From the NCBI RefSeq assembly GCF_003344045.1, contig NZ_QFWX01000001.1, positions 434,001-498,000 on the forward strand: 64,000 nucleotides of DNA. The letters run 5' to 3'. Numbering within the stretch: position 1 is the first letter of the stretch; every line of letters begins with the position of its first letter. The DNA comes from Marinobacter vulgaris (lineage in GTDB: Bacteria; Pseudomonadota; Gammaproteobacteria; Pseudomonadales; Oleiphilaceae). Positions 46,450-56,679 of the stretch are shown here, piece by piece. The notes below the pieces were generated by a model, which was not told the DNA's origin, did not search any database, and was given only the letters and a program-made list of their open reading frames with translations. A program made the position numbers and the translations under genes.

Positions 46450-47895
46450 GTGACTGATGAACCCACTCCCGAAACCAACCCGGAAGAAGATCTGGAAACA
46501 CGATTTCCTACCGCCTATACCATTCTGTTCCTGCTGATCATTGTGGTCGCAGCGTTAACCTGGATTATTCCCGCCGGCCAATATGAACGTTCCATGAACG
46601 AAGAAGTCGGGCGTGAAGTTGCGGTGCCCGGCACCTATGAAACGGTCGACCCCAATCCCCAGGGCTTTGTGGATGTCATGCTGGCACCTACGGCGGGCTT
46701 CTACGACCCGGACAGTTATGCGGCCAATGCCATTGATGTTGCCCTGTTCGTATTGTTCCTCGGTGGCTTTCTGGGCGTGATGAACGCCACCGGTGCCATC
46801 GACACGGGCATTCGCAGTGCCATGCACCGGCTGGAGGGTCGCGAGATATGGATGATTCCGATACTGATGACGCTGTTTGCACTGGGTGGCACGACCTACG
46901 GCATGGCAGAGGAGACTCTGGCATTCTATGCCATTCTGATTCCGGTGATCATTTCGGCAGGGTATGACGCGGTTACCGGGGTCGCCATTATCCTTATCGG
47001 AGCCGGTATCGGTGTGCTGGGATCGACCATCAACCCGTTCGCGACGGTTATTGCCTCCAACGCCGCTGACATTCCCTTTACTGACGGCATCGTGCTGCGC
47101 TTTGTGCTGCTTGTGGGCGGCCTGGTGATCTGTGCCGGATACGTCATGCGCTATGCCCGGCGGGTAAAGGCGGATCCATCCCGCTCCGTGGTCGCCAGCC
47201 AGAGAGACGCCCACCGCAGGATATTCCTCCAGGGCCATGACGAGATGGAAGATTTCGAGCTCACAGGCACCCAAAAAATTGCCCTGGTCATTTTTGCACT
47301 CACCTTTATTGTCATGATCTGGGGGGTGTCTTCACAAGGTTGGTGGATGGCCAGAATGGGCGCACTGTTCTTTGGTGCTGCCATCGTGATCGGCATCATC
47401 GCCCGGCTGGGTGAGAAAAAGCTGACCAGCAGCTTTGTTGACGGTGCCCGCGACCTTCTCGGTGTGGCGCTGGTTGTGGGGCTGGCCCGGGGCATTGTGG
47501 TGATCATGGAACAGGGCATGATTGCCGACACCATCCTGCACAGTGCCGAAACTACCCTGGGCGGGTTGCCGCAACTGGCGTTTATCAACCTGATGTTCTG
47601 GATTGAGGTGGGCATGAGTTTCTTCGTGCCGTCCTCCTCCGGGCTGGCTGTGCTTTCCATGCCGATTCTTGCGCCACTGGCGGACTTCGCCAACGTGGGG
47701 CGTGATCTGGTGGTCACCGCGTACCAGTCAGCCAACGGGCTGGTGAACCTGATTAATCCCACCTTCGCTGTAGTGGTTGGCGGCCTTGCTATCGGCCGTG
47801 TCTCCTACGACCGCTGGCTGGCATTCATCTGGCCGCTGTTACTGATCCTGACCATTTTCATCAGTGCGGTGATCAGTATCGGTGCGTTTCTGTAA
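46450..47895 (+). CDS. YfcC-family basic amino acid antiporter, ArcD-like
   Basis: Polytopic inner-membrane carrier of 481 residues in the YfcC/DcuC-like family. Stretches include [72 protein letters not shown] and [20 protein letters not shown]. In arc operons such proteins take the place of ArcD and exchange arginine for ornithine. The GTG at 46450 is chosen because AGGAG lies exactly seven bases before it; the ATG at 46432 has no ribosome site. It is first in the ANR-linked operon with arcA, arcB and arcC. Confidence 0.87.
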   Translation: MTDEPTPETNPEEDLETRFPTAYTILFLLIIVVAALTWIIPAGQYERSMNEEVGREVAVPGTYETVDPNPQGFVDVMLAPTAGFYDPDSYAANAIDVALFVLFLGGFLGVMNATGAIDTGIRSAMHRLEGREIWMIPILMTLFALGGTTYGMAEETLAFYAILIPVIISAGYDAVTGVAIILIGAGIGVLGSTINPFATVIASNAADIPFTDGIVLRFVLLVGGLVICAGYVMRYARRVKADPSRSVVASQRDAHRRIFLQGHDEMEDFELTGTQKIALVIFALTFIVMIWGVSSQGWWMARMGALFFGAAIVIGIIARLGEKKLTSSFVDGARDLLGVALVVGLARGIVVIMEQGMIADTILHSAETTLGGLPQLAFINLMFWIEVGMSFFVPSSSGLAVLSMPILAPLADFANVGRDLVVTAYQSANGLVNLINPTFAVVVGGLAIGRVSYDRWLAFIWPLLLILTIFISAVISIGAFL

Positions 47896-47942
47896 TCCTT
47901 GCTGTAAAGCTATCTGCAACCCAAGGCAAAGGAGCATGCGAC

Positions 47943-49172
47943 ATGGCTGAACACACTCTCGGAGTCCATTCCGAAACCGGTACCCTGAGGCAGGTCATCG
48001 TCTGCCGCCCCGGGCTTGCCCACAGGCGGCTGACACCGTCCAACTGCGATGAGCTGCTGTTTGACGACGTGTTCTGGGTCAAACAGGCCCAGAAAGACCA
48101 CGACGTATTCGCCGGGCTGATGCGTGCCCGCGGCGTGGACGTACTGGATGTTAACGAACTACTGGCGGAAACCCTTGATCTTCCCGAAGCCCGGGCCTGG
48201 ATTCTGGACAACCGGATTACCTGGAACCACATAGGGGTGGGCATGGTGTCGGATCTGCGGGCCTGGATGGATGAGCTTCCCGGCCAGACCCTGGCTGAAT
48301 TCCTGATCGGTGGCCTGCAAGTGGGGGACTTGCCGTTCGACCCCGCAGGATTGTTCGGCAACCATCTGGGCCCCCACGGGTTCGTGCTGCCGCCGCTGCC
48401 AAACTTCCTGTTCACCCGGGACAACAGCGCCTGGATCTATAACGGTGTCACCCTGAATCCCATGTACTGGGCAGCGCGCAAACCGGAAACCCTATTGATG
48501 AGTGCGGTCTACCGTTTTCATCCGAAGTTCGCCGGCAGGGTCAATGTGCATTGGGGTGATCCTCTTGAGGATCACGCCCTGGCGAGTCTGGAAGGGGGTG
48601 ACGTCATGCCGGTTGGCAATGGCGCCGTACTGGTGGGGATGGGGGAACGGTCTTCCCCCCAGGCCATCGGCCAGCTCGCCAGAGCCCTGTTTGCCAACGG
48701 CACCGCAGAGCGGGTGATCGCCTGCCAGATTCCCAAGACCCGTTCGGCGATGCACCTGGATACCGTGTTTACCTTCTGCGGAGGCAATGTGGTGACCAGC
48801 TTCAAGGAAGTGGCGGATGAAATGGTGTGTTACGACCTGCGGCCGGGCAAAGACGGCAAACACCTGTCGTTTCACCAGGATCCGCGGCCACTGTTCGACG
48901 TGGTTGCGGAGGTTCTGGGTTATCCGTCCCTGGAAGTGGTCGCCACCGGCGGGGATACCCCGGCCGAGCGGGAGCGGGAGCAGTGGAATGATGGCAATAA
49001 CGTACTGGCACTTAGCCCCGGTGTGGTCATCGGGTACGACCGTAACGACGACACCAACGCAGCCCTGGAAGCGGCCGGTATAGAAGTACTCGCCATCCCC
49101 GGTGCAGAGCTGGGGCGGGGCAGGGGCGGTGGCCGCTGCATGAGCTGCCCGACAATACGAGACGCAGTCTGA
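47943..49172 (+). CDS. arcA: Arginine deiminase
   Basis: Converts arginine to citrulline and ammonia, the first step of anaerobic arginine fermentation. The 409-residue product has the ADI patterns [51 protein letters not shown] and, near the C-terminus, the nucleophile cysteine (residue 399) in [15 protein letters not shown]. Pseudomonas ArcA has His before this cysteine, while many other ADIs have Arg as here. It follows the antiporter by 47 bp and precedes arcB by 18 bp. Confidence 0.96.
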   Translation: MAEHTLGVHSETGTLRQVIVCRPGLAHRRLTPSNCDELLFDDVFWVKQAQKDHDVFAGLMRARGVDVLDVNELLAETLDLPEARAWILDNRITWNHIGVGMVSDLRAWMDELPGQTLAEFLIGGLQVGDLPFDPAGLFGNHLGPHGFVLPPLPNFLFTRDNSAWIYNGVTLNPMYWAARKPETLLMSAVYRFHPKFAGRVNVHWGDPLEDHALASLEGGDVMPVGNGAVLVGMGERSSPQAIGQLARALFANGTAERVIACQIPKTRSAMHLDTVFTFCGGNVVTSFKEVADEMVCYDLRPGKDGKHLSFHQDPRPLFDVVAEVLGYPSLEVVATGGDTPAEREREQWNDGNNVLALSPGVVIGYDRNDDTNAALEAAGIEVLAIPGAELGRGRGGGRCMSCPTIRDAV

Positions 49173-49190
49173 TAAGGAAGGAGCAGAACC

Positions 49191-50192
49191 ATGGCTTTCA
49201 ATCTCAAGAACCGACATTTCCTGACCCTGCGGGATTTTACACCCCGGGAAATCAGTTTTCTGCTGAAGCTTTCCGCCGACCTGAAAACCGCCAAATACGC
49301 CGGCACCGAAGTGCCCCAGTTACAGGGCAAGGACATTGCGCTGATCTTCGAAAAGAATTCCACCCGAACCCGCGTTGGGTTCGAGGTTGCGGCGTTTGAT
49401 CAGGGCGCCCGGGTTACCTATCTGGGGCCCACAGGTACCCATATCGGGCATAAGGAGTCAGTGAAAGATACCGCCCGGGTGCTGGGCCGGGTCTATGACG
49501 CCATCGAGTACCGTGGCTTTGGCCAGGAAGTGGTCGAGGAGCTGGCCAGGTATGCCGGCGTGCCGGTCTATAACGGATTGACCAACCAATTCCATCCCAC
49601 GCAGATACTGGCGGACTTCCTGACCATGCAGGAAAACGTGGAAAAACCCCTGCGGGATGTGGCGTTTGTGTTCATCGGGGATGCCGCCAACAACATGGGC
49701 GACAGCCTGCTGATTGGCGGTGCCAAGATGGGAATGGACGTGCGCCTGTGTGCGCCCACGGCCTGTTGGCCTGGCGAGGCCATCCAGAAGGAGGCCGAGG
49801 CCATTGCCAGTGAAACCGGCGCGCGGATCATGATCACCGAGGATACTGACGCCGCGGTGGCGGGCGTGGATTTCGTCTATACCGACGTTTGGGTGTCCAT
49901 GGGCGAGCCCAAGGAGAAGTGGGCTGAGCGGATCAAACTGTTGCAGCCCTACCAGGTCAACGCAGCACTGATTGAGAAAACCGGCAACCCGCGAGTCAGG
50001 TTCATGCATTGCCTGCCGGCGTTTCATAACACCGAGACCACCGTGGGCAAGCAGATGCAGGCTGAGTTCGGTATTGACGCCATGGAGGTCACCGAAGACG
50101 TCTTCGAGAGCCCCGCCTCCATCGTGTTTGATCAGGCCGAGAACCGCATGCACACCATCAAGGCGGTACTCGTTGCCACCCTCGGAAACTGA
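49191..50192 (+). CDS. arcB: Catabolic ornithine carbamoyltransferase
   Basis: Transfers the carbamoyl group of citrulline to phosphate, giving ornithine and carbamoyl phosphate. The 333-residue product has the carbamoyl-phosphate motif [19 protein letters not shown], the HPTQILADF segment and the ornithine-side motif [12 protein letters not shown]. The length and EKNSTRTR form fit the ArcB/OTC group. Its place between arcA and arcC indicates the catabolic enzyme; an anabolic ArgF would be encoded elsewhere. Confidence 0.95.
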   Translation: MAFNLKNRHFLTLRDFTPREISFLLKLSADLKTAKYAGTEVPQLQGKDIALIFEKNSTRTRVGFEVAAFDQGARVTYLGPTGTHIGHKESVKDTARVLGRVYDAIEYRGFGQEVVEELARYAGVPVYNGLTNQFHPTQILADFLTMQENVEKPLRDVAFVFIGDAANNMGDSLLIGGAKMGMDVRLCAPTACWPGEAIQKEAEAIASETGARIMITEDTDAAVAGVDFVYTDVWVSMGEPKEKWAERIKLLQPYQVNAALIEKTGNPRVRFMHCLPAFHNTETTVGKQMQAEFGIDAMEVTEDVFESPASIVFDQAENRMHTIKAVLVATLGN

Positions 50193-50221
50193 CTTGAGAT
50201 GCCTGATAGGAGGAATCTGAC

Positions 50222-51127
50222 ATGCTTGTCGTCGCTGCTCTTGGTGGCAATGCCCTGTTGCGGCGCGGTGAACCGCTGACCGCAGAGGCTCAACGCGCCA
50301 ATGTAAAAATTGCCGCTGACTCACTGGCGGAAATCGTCCGCGCCGGCCACCGGCTGGTCATCACCCATGGCAATGGCCCCCAGGTTGGTTTGCTGGCGCT
50401 GCAGGGCGCTGCCTACAAGCCGGAGGAGGCCTATCCGCTGGACGTGCTGGGCGCCGAAACCGAAGGCATGATCGGCTATATCATTGAACAGGAGCTGGAA
50501 AACGCCCTGGAACATGACCGGCCAGTGGCAACCCTGCTCACTCAGGTGCTGGTGGACAAGGACGATCCCGCCTTCAAAAAACCGACAAAATTTGTCGGGC
50601 CGGTGTATGAAAAGCAAGAGGCCGAAACCAAAGCCGAGGCGGCAGGCTGGCAGATCGCCCAGGATGGTGACAAATGGCGAAGAGTTGTGCCTTCGCCCAG
50701 CCCCCTGGAAATTCCCGACATGCGGGTGCTCAAACTGCTGCTGGAGCAGGACGTTGTGGTGATCTGCGCCGGAGGCGGCGGCATCCCCATCCTGCGCCGG
50801 GACGATGGCAGCATGATCGGTGTGGAAGCTGTGATCGATAAGGACGCCGCCAGCGCGCTGCTGGCCAGTCAACTGAAGGCCGATGCACTGCTGCTGCTCA
50901 CCGATGTAGACGCCATCTACCGTGATTTTGGCAAGGACACCGCGGCACCAATCCCTGAACTGACCCTTGAGGAAGCCCGGGATCTGGACCTGCCGGCTGG
51001 CTCCATGGGGCCGAAAATGGCGGCAGCGGGCAATTTTGCCGAAAGCGGCGGCATCAGTGGTATCGGCAGGCTGGAGGATGCGCTGGCGATTCTCGAGCGC
51101 AGGGCAGGCACCTGCGTTGTCAGGTAG
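50222..51127 (+). CDS. arcC: Carbamate kinase
   Basis: Makes ATP from carbamoyl phosphate and ADP, the energy-yielding step of the deiminase pathway. The 301-residue product has the amino acid kinase fold with VVAALGGNALLRRGEPLTAE, VITHGNGPQVGLLALQ, VVICAGGGGIPILRRDDGS, EAVIDKDAASALLASQL and GSMGPKMAAAGNFAESGG. It is the last gene of the arc operon and is followed by a strong hairpin. Confidence 0.96.
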   Translation: MLVVAALGGNALLRRGEPLTAEAQRANVKIAADSLAEIVRAGHRLVITHGNGPQVGLLALQGAAYKPEEAYPLDVLGAETEGMIGYIIEQELENALEHDRPVATLLTQVLVDKDDPAFKKPTKFVGPVYEKQEAETKAEAAGWQIAQDGDKWRRVVPSPSPLEIPDMRVLKLLLEQDVVVICAGGGGIPILRRDDGSMIGVEAVIDKDAASALLASQLKADALLLLTDVDAIYRDFGKDTAAPIPELTLEEARDLDLPAGSMGPKMAAAGNFAESGGISGIGRLEDALAILERRAGTCVVR

Positions 51128-51160
51128 GCTAACGGTCTGACCAGGATACTAATTGATAAA

Positions 51161-51188
51161 AGCAGCACTGCCTTCGGGCAGTGCTGCT
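51161..51188. terminator. Bidirectional hairpin between arcC and the PQQ sugar dehydrogenase gene
   Basis: Arms AGCAGCACTGCC (51161-51172) and GGCAGTGCTGCT (51177-51188) pair perfectly around a TTCG tetraloop. On the minus strand it is followed by TTTATC, so it fits as terminator of the minus-strand gene ending at 51198. The stem is strong enough to affect the arc transcript too. Confidence 0.85.
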
Positions 51189-51197
51189 CGGGCAGGC

Positions 51198-52478
51198 TCA
51201 GTTGGGAGTTAGCCGGTAGATCTGACCTTCATCCACCGCTGTAAACAGATCACCCTCTGGCCCGACGACCAGTGCGCGGAAGCGTGCCGAGCCCTCAGGC
51301 ACCGGCATTTCGACAACATCCCCTACGGAAGTGGCGTCCTTCTCAAGGTCGATCACATTGATCCGCTGGCCGACAGGTGTTCCCCCGAAACCGATGCCCA
51401 GGAAACTGACAACCAGGTCACCATTCCAGTCACCCCATTTCTCGCCGGTCAGGAAGGCAGCACTGCTGATGCCCTGGGAGAGACCATTGTTGTCCCATAT
51501 GGGTGTCATGGCGTCAGGGTAGGTTTCGGTATCCGTCATTGGCATGTACTCAGCCCGTTTTTCCGGATCCATACCCTCGTTCTGATTCGGCTGATAACCG
51601 CAGTAGTCATCCGGGCAATCGTCCCGTCCGGCCATGTTTGGACGTGGATCCCAGCCGCTGTTGGCGCCAGGCACCAACGCGTTGATCTCGTCCGTATGCC
51701 AGGGGCCATGTTCGGTTATGATCGGCTGAGAGCTTTCCGGGTGAAAGGCAAGGCCCTGAACATTGCGGTGACCATAGGTAAAGATCCTGGGATCAAAGCC
51801 TTCCGGTGTCGCTTCCGCGTTACCGGGAGCCGCCTCGCCATCTCTGTCGATACGTAACACCTTGCCGCCAAGCTTGGTCCCGGACTGGGGTAACGCGCTG
51901 TTGTGATTGTCGCCGGTGGGCACATACAGATAGCCATCCGGGCCGAAGCGGATGCGGCCGCCATTGTGCGCACCAGCATCGCCGAACGGATGATCAGTGG
52001 CAGCTTCCTTGTATGGAATGTCCTCGACAATATCCGTGCGGTCGGAGGCCTCACTGAGATCACTGTTCACCGTCAGCCGGAGCACCCGGTTGGTCGGCGG
52101 GCTGCTCATCCGGGATGCCGAGTAGACGTAGACCATGCGGTTGTCAGCGAAGTCGGGATCGACCGCAACACCGTTCATCCCGGCCTGGCCCTCACAGGCA
52201 AGATCGTCCGCCTTGGTGGCGTAGCCTTCGGAGTCTCTCATTCCCAACAGGTTGTTAACGCTGCCATCGGGCAGCCTTACCGACAGGCCTTTACACTTCT
52301 CAGTGAAAAACATGGTCCCATCCGGGAGGAAAGCCATATCCCACGGACTTTCAAGACCGGATAGCACCGTGCTCTGTTCAAGATCAGGGGTTTCGGCGTT
52401 TGCGACGACAGGCAAACCGGCAATCAGTGCAGAGGCGGCAAACGCGCCAAGCGCCCGCCCGGGTAGTTTATTAGGCAT
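51198..52478 (-). CDS. Secreted PQQ-dependent sugar dehydrogenase (soluble GDH/Asd family)
   Basis: Periplasmic beta-propeller enzyme of 426 residues that should oxidise aldose sugars with PQQ. It has signal peptide ALGAFAASALIAGLPVVANA, then SGLESPWDMAFLPDGTMFFT, GAHNGGRIRFGPDGYLYVPT with GDNHN, TYGHRNVQGLAFHPESSQ and ITEHGPWHTDEIN. These are hallmarks of the soluble glucose dehydrogenase group, including the catalytic-type His in GAHNGG. It differs from the propeller protein at 5311-6576 and has no cytochrome partner next to it. No pqq synthesis genes are in the window. Confidence 0.87.
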   Translation of the reverse strand: MPNKLPGRALGAFAASALIAGLPVVANAETPDLEQSTVLSGLESPWDMAFLPDGTMFFTEKCKGLSVRLPDGSVNNLLGMRDSEGYATKADDLACEGQAGMNGVAVDPDFADNRMVYVYSASRMSSPPTNRVLRLTVNSDLSEASDRTDIVEDIPYKEAATDHPFGDAGAHNGGRIRFGPDGYLYVPTGDNHNSALPQSGTKLGGKVLRIDRDGEAAPGNAEATPEGFDPRIFTYGHRNVQGLAFHPESSQPIITEHGPWHTDEINALVPGANSGWDPRPNMAGRDDCPDDYCGYQPNQNEGMDPEKRAEYMPMTDTETYPDAMTPIWDNNGLSQGISSAAFLTGEKWGDWNGDLVVSFLGIGFGGTPVGQRINVIDLEKDATSVGDVVEMPVPEGSARFRALVVGPEGDLFTAVDEGQIYRLTPN

Positions 52479-52531
52479 TGCAAATTACTCCCATCATTGT
52501 TGTTTGTTTGTTTCCAATCTGTGCGAGTTAA

Positions 52532-52547
52532 ATGAATGGCCGTTCAT
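52532..52547. promoter_or_regulatory. 16-bp palindrome ATGAATGG-CCGTTCAT, TetR-type operator candidate
   Basis: The two halves pair with one mismatched position. The site lies in the 287-bp divergent gap between the PQQ sugar dehydrogenase and the aldehyde dehydrogenase genes, 54 bases before the former's start. No regulator gene is adjacent. Confidence 0.45.
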
Positions 52548-52765
52548 CAGAATGAGTGTAGATCTACCGGTTGATTGGTCAAGTTTTGTTCAGCAAAGTC
52601 GTCGCGTATTTACGCTTTGCTATACAGGTTGAACCGAAGAGCCTTACTTTTCTTACATTGAGCGGTGAGCGTTCGCTATCGAACAGACAGAGTCCTCCAG
52701 CGGCACGAGACTTGGGCAAGGTTAGCGCCAGCCGCGCTTTCCCATCAGACCCCGAAGGAGCGACC

Positions 52766-54142
52766 ATGTCGACAGTCACCACCATTAATCCTGCGACCGG
52801 AAAAGAAATTCAGAGCTACGACATCATGACCGAAAAGCAGGCCACGGATCGGCTTGAAGCCTGCCATGCGGCGTTTCTGCAATGGCGTGAACTGACCCAT
52901 CAGGAACGGGGGCCCTATCTCAGGAAGATTGGCCAGAAATTGCGCGACAATGCCGATGAGTTGGCTGCCTTGATGACCAGCGAAACCGGCAAGCTCCTGA
53001 AAGACGGGCACGTTGAGGTAGAACTCTGTGCAGCGATCTTCGACTACACCGCTGAAAACGGGCCCGAAGCGCTGGCCGATGAGGAGCGGGAGCAGGGTCT
53101 CAACGGCAAGCGCGGCGTCGTCAGCTATCAGCCCATTGGTGTCATCTATTCGATCCAGCCCTGGAACTTTCCCATCTACCAGCCAGTTCGCGTACTGGCG
53201 GCAAATCTGATGGCAGGCAACGGCTGTGTTCTGAAACATGCCAGCATCTGTACCGGATCCGGCCTGCGCCTGCGGGAATTATGCATCGAGGCAGGCCTGC
53301 CCGAGGATCTGTTTCAGGTCATCGTGATCGACCACGACACCAGCGACAAGCTGATTGAACATCCTAAAGTACGTGGTGTCACGCTGACCGGCAGCGACGG
53401 GGCCGGGCGACATGTCGGTGCTCTGGCCGCTAAAGCACTGAAAAAGACGGTGCTGGAGCTGGGGTCGAACGACGCCTACCTGGTGCTGGAGGATGCCGAC
53501 ATCGAAACCGCCGTGAAGTTTTCGGTCATGGGCCGGCTTTACAACAACGGAGAGACCTGCATTTCCGCCAAGCGGTTCATCGTGACCGACAAGGTCTATG
53601 ACGCTTTCGTCGACGGGTTCGTGGCTCAAATGAAAGACATCACCATGGGTGACCCCACGGATAAGAACACCCAGCTTGGCCCGCTTTCCAGCCAGGACCA
53701 GTTTGACACTGTTAAAGAGCAGGTGGAGACCAGCGTCGCCAGGGGTGCAAAAATCCTCTGCGGTGGCGAAGTGCCTGACCGCACGGGGGCCTATTACCCC
53801 TCCACGGTACTGGCCGACCTCGCGCCCGGAATGCCAGCCTACGACGATGAAATCTTCGGGCCTGTGGCATCGGTCATCCGCGCCAGGGACGACGAGGACG
53901 CCATGCGGCTGGCCAATGAAAGTCGCTATGGTCTGGGCGGCGGTATCTTTTCCAGGGACGAAGAGCGTGCCCTGAAACTGGCCCGTGATTATTTCGACAC
54001 TGGCATGATCCGCATCAACTCGTTCGGCGCCGCTGATCCGAATATGCCCTTTGGCGGAGTCAAGAATTCCGGGTACGGACGTGAGCACGGTGGCTTTGGC
54101 ATGAAGGAATTCGTCAACGTAAAGGCTATTTTCCTGCCGTGA
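52766..54142 (+). CDS. NAD(P)-dependent aldehyde dehydrogenase, succinate-semialdehyde dehydrogenase-like
   Basis: Soluble oxidoreductase of 458 residues. It has [20 protein letters not shown], the glutamate motif [19 protein letters not shown], the catalytic cysteine in [12 protein letters not shown] and [20 protein letters not shown]. The short form and the ELGSNDA motif fit the Sad/YneI-like group. The ATG at 52766 has GAAGGAG upstream; the longer frame reaches back through the promoter region. It may share a transcript with the SDR gene 67 bp downstream. The physiological aldehyde is unknown. Confidence 0.9.
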   Translation: MSTVTTINPATGKEIQSYDIMTEKQATDRLEACHAAFLQWRELTHQERGPYLRKIGQKLRDNADELAALMTSETGKLLKDGHVEVELCAAIFDYTAENGPEALADEEREQGLNGKRGVVSYQPIGVIYSIQPWNFPIYQPVRVLAANLMAGNGCVLKHASICTGSGLRLRELCIEAGLPEDLFQVIVIDHDTSDKLIEHPKVRGVTLTGSDGAGRHVGALAAKALKKTVLELGSNDAYLVLEDADIETAVKFSVMGRLYNNGETCISAKRFIVTDKVYDAFVDGFVAQMKDITMGDPTDKNTQLGPLSSQDQFDTVKEQVETSVARGAKILCGGEVPDRTGAYYPSTVLADLAPGMPAYDDEIFGPVASVIRARDDEDAMRLANESRYGLGGGIFSRDEERALKLARDYFDTGMIRINSFGAADPNMPFGGVKNSGYGREHGGFGMKEFVNVKAIFLP

Positions 54143-54209
54143 TCATCCGCGCTGCCGGCGTAACGCACGGCTGGAAACACTCAATCATTCATTTTTACAG
54201 GAGAAACCC

Positions 54210-54947
54210 ATGTCAGAAATCAATGGCAAGGTTGTAATCATCACCGGCGCCAGCAGTGGTCTCGGTAAAGCCACTGCCCACCGCCTGGCCAAGGGTGGCG
54301 CCAAGCTGGTGCTTGCTGCCCGGCGCGAGGAACGCCTTGTGGAGCTGCGTGACGCTATCAAGGAACAGGGCGGTGACGCCATTTACCAGGTGACCGACGT
54401 TACCGACCGGGATCAGCTTGAGTCGCTGGCAAAGGCGGCGAAGGAAGCCTTCGGCCGCATCGACGTACTGGTCAACAACGCAGGCCTGATGCCGCTATCG
54501 CCGCTTGATGAACTCAAGGTCGATGAGTGGGACAAGATGATCGACGTTAACATCCGGGGCGTGCTCTATGGCATCGCCGCCGTGCTGCCGACCATGCGCG
54601 AGCAGCATGTTGGCCACATCATCAATCTCTCGTCAGTCGCCGGGCATAAGGTCTTTCCCGCGTCTGCAGTCTACTCTGCAACCAAGTATGCGGTGAGGGC
54701 GATATCCGAAGGCCTTCGCCAGGAAGGTGACGGGGAAATCCGCTCCACCAATATCTCGCCGGGGGCGGTAGCCACCGAGCTGACCAGTAAAATCAGCGAC
54801 CCCGATACTGCTAAGGGTGTGGACGAGATGTACGAGGACGCCATCGACGCCGATGCGATTGCGCGGGCGATTACCTACGCCATCGAACAGCCGGCTGATG
54901 TCGATGTCAACGAGATTATCATCCGCCCCACCAAACAGCCGCTCTAA
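54210..54947 (+). CDS. Short-chain dehydrogenase/reductase (classical SDR)
   Basis: NAD(P)-dependent oxidoreductase of 245 residues. The cofactor motif is TGASSGLG, the structural motif is NNAG, and the catalytic set is Ser in LSSVAG with Tyr and Lys in YSATKYAV. The Arg-rich turn AARREERL after the second strand suggests a preference for NADP. It resembles broad-specificity YdfG-like alcohol dehydrogenases. With the aldehyde dehydrogenase upstream it could form an alcohol-to-acid route, but no evidence fixes the substrate. Confidence 0.9.
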   Translation: MSEINGKVVIITGASSGLGKATAHRLAKGGAKLVLAARREERLVELRDAIKEQGGDAIYQVTDVTDRDQLESLAKAAKEAFGRIDVLVNNAGLMPLSPLDELKVDEWDKMIDVNIRGVLYGIAAVLPTMREQHVGHIINLSSVAGHKVFPASAVYSATKYAVRAISEGLRQEGDGEIRSTNISPGAVATELTSKISDPDTAKGVDEMYEDAIDADAIARAITYAIEQPADVDVNEIIIRPTKQPL

Positions 54948-55072
54948 CCGGATAGCCCAAAGCCTCCAGGGTATCTTGGGGGCCATGGTTGCAATCGATC
55001 CGGAGTCGGGCTGCGCAGTTTTTCAGGAATTGCCAATATGTCGCTTACTTACTTGAATTCCAGAAACAACAA

Positions 55073-55092
55073 AGCCCGCTAAAAAGCGGGCT
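55073..55092 (-). terminator. Terminator hairpin after tRNA-Phe
   Basis: Arms AGCCCGCT (55073-55080) and AGCGGGCT (55085-55092) pair around a four-base loop. On the minus strand a T-rich tail (TTTGTTGTTT) follows. It is 16 bases past the tRNA 3' end. Confidence 0.85.
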
Positions 55093-55108
55093 AAGTCATT
55101 GAATCTTA

Positions 55109-55184
55109 TGGTGCCCGGAGGCGGAATCGAACCACCGACACGGGGATTTTCAATCCCCTGCTCTACCAACTGAGCTATCCGGGC
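55109..55184 (-). tRNA. tRNA-Phe (anticodon GAA)
   Basis: A 76-nt cloverleaf is read on the minus strand. The acceptor stem is GCCCGGA paired with TCCGGGC, the D arm is GCTCAGTTGGTAGAGC, the anticodon stem-loop is GGGGA-TTGAAAA-TCCCC with anticodon GAA, and the T arm carries GGTTCGATTCC. The 3' CCA is encoded (55111-55109). A terminator hairpin follows at once. Confidence 0.97.
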
Positions 55185-55289
55185 GCGTTGCGGTACTGCT
55201 GTGCAACGGGGCGCTATTAAACCGGTTTAGGTTGCCCGAGTCAAGGCTGATCCGGGAAAATTTTTGCAGGCGCTTCCATGGCTTGGGTC

Positions 55290-55562
55290 CTACTTTTCCG
55301 GCGGTACATAGCCCTCGGCCTTGTCGAACGGCTCGTTGTTAAAAAAGCGCTCCATCTGCGCCTGCAGATATTTTCGTGTGTTCGGGTCCATCAGGCTGAG
55401 GTGCTTTTCGTTGATCAGCATGGTCTGCTGGGCCTGCCATTCTTCCCAGGCTTTCTTGCTGACATTTTCGTAGATGTCCTGGCCTTTTTTGCCCGGCATC
55501 GGCGGGAAGTCCAGGCCTTCAAGCTCTTCCTGAAATTTGCGACAGAATACGGTGCGGCTCAT
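55290..55562 (-). CDS. yggX: Fe(II)-trafficking / oxidative-damage protection protein YggX
   Basis: Small cytoplasmic protein of 90 residues that protects iron-sulfur clusters from oxidation. The whole sequence fits the family: [40 protein letters not shown] and [18 protein letters not shown], with the single conserved cysteine near the N-terminus. It follows mutY in the same direction, a well-known gene pair: MutY itself carries an iron-sulfur cluster. Confidence 0.96.
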   Translation of the reverse strand: MSRTVFCRKFQEELEGLDFPPMPGKKGQDIYENVSKKAWEEWQAQQTMLINEKHLSLMDPNTRKYLQAQMERFFNNEPFDKAEGYVPPEK

Positions 55563-55614
55563 GTCTGCTCCTGTTTGGAGGTGGTGTTGCTGAATCTGCA
55601 GGAATGATAACAGA

Positions 55615-56679
55615 TCAAAGCAGGACGGTTTGTTCCGGTAAGGTCAGCAGGGTGCGGATAGGTGCCGGTAGGCCGAGGGTGAGGGCTTTGTCCGGGTGGA
55701 TCCATTGATGGTTTTCCATATCCTTCACCTGCGAGGAGCTGTGCACAGTCAGTCGTGCCGGCTGGATATGCAGGTAGTAGTGGCTGAACGTATGACGGAA
55801 ACCGCTGGTGAGTTCCGGCTCGCTGCAGTTGAACCCAAAGGCTTCTTCGCAAGCCTCAGGCAGCTCTTCCGGGCTGTAGGCAGGGTCCATTTCCGGCAGG
55901 CTCCATAAGCCGCCCCAGATGCCGCTGGGCGGTCTGCGTTCCAGCAGGATGCGGCCTTCGTGATCTTCCAGTATCACCATCCAGGTGGTCTTCTCGGGTT
56001 TGCTCTTTTTGGGTTTTGAGGCGGGATAAAGGCCGGTCTCGCCTTTTGCGTAGGCTTCGCATCCGGCTTGCAGCGGACAGCTTGGGCAGGCCGGGCGGCT
56101 GCGGGTACACACCATGGCACCCAGGTCCATGATGGCCTGGGTGTAGTCGCGTATGCGTTCATCGGGGGTGTGTTCTTCCGCGCGCTGCCACAGCTGGTTC
56201 AACACGCTGGTTTTTCCGGGCCAGCCGGCGATCGCATGGTAGCGGGCCAGAACCCGCTTGACGTTACCGTCCAGTATGGCAGCCCGCTGCTGATGGGCCT
56301 GGGCCAAAATCGCAGCCGCAGTGGAGCGACCAATGCCCGGAAGTGCCTGCAGCTGGTCCTGGCTCCCGGGAAACTGACCCTCGTGTTCCTCGACCACCTG
56401 CTGCGCAGCCTTTTGCAGATTGCGGGCGCGGGCATAGTAACCAAGCCCTGACCAGTGGCTGAGCACGTCATCGACCGGCGCCCTGGCCAGTACCCCTATA
56501 TCCGGGAAGCGCGCCATGAAGGCTTCGAAGTAGGGGATAACGGTGGTGACCTGGGTCTGCTGCAGCATGATTTCCGAAACCCATACGCGGTAAGGATTTC
56601 GGTCATGGTGCCAGGGCAGGTCGTGCCTGCCGTTTTCGTCGTACCAGGCCAGAAGCTTGCGGGCAAAGCTGTCGGTCAT
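55615..56679 (-). CDS. mutY: Adenine DNA glycosylase
   Basis: Removes adenine mispaired with 8-oxoguanine. The 354-residue product has the helix-hairpin-helix [17 protein letters not shown], the catalytic Asp in [13 protein letters not shown], and the cluster motif [17 protein letters not shown] (C-X6-C-X2-C-X5-C). A C-terminal NUDIX-like domain for 8-oxoguanine recognition begins near [20 protein letters not shown]. Its start overlaps the asmA-like stop by four bases, and yggX follows. Confidence 0.96.
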   Translation of the reverse strand: MTDSFARKLLAWYDENGRHDLPWHHDRNPYRVWVSEIMLQQTQVTTVIPYFEAFMARFPDIGVLARAPVDDVLSHWSGLGYYARARNLQKAAQQVVEEHEGQFPGSQDQLQALPGIGRSTAAAILAQAHQQRAAILDGNVKRVLARYHAIAGWPGKTSVLNQLWQRAEEHTPDERIRDYTQAIMDLGAMVCTRSRPACPSCPLQAGCEAYAKGETGLYPASKPKKSKPEKTTWMVILEDHEGRILLERRPPSGIWGGLWSLPEMDPAYSPEELPEACEEAFGFNCSEPELTSGFRHTFSHYYLHIQPARLTVHSSSQVKDMENHQWIHPDKALTLGLPAPIRTLLTLPEQTVLL

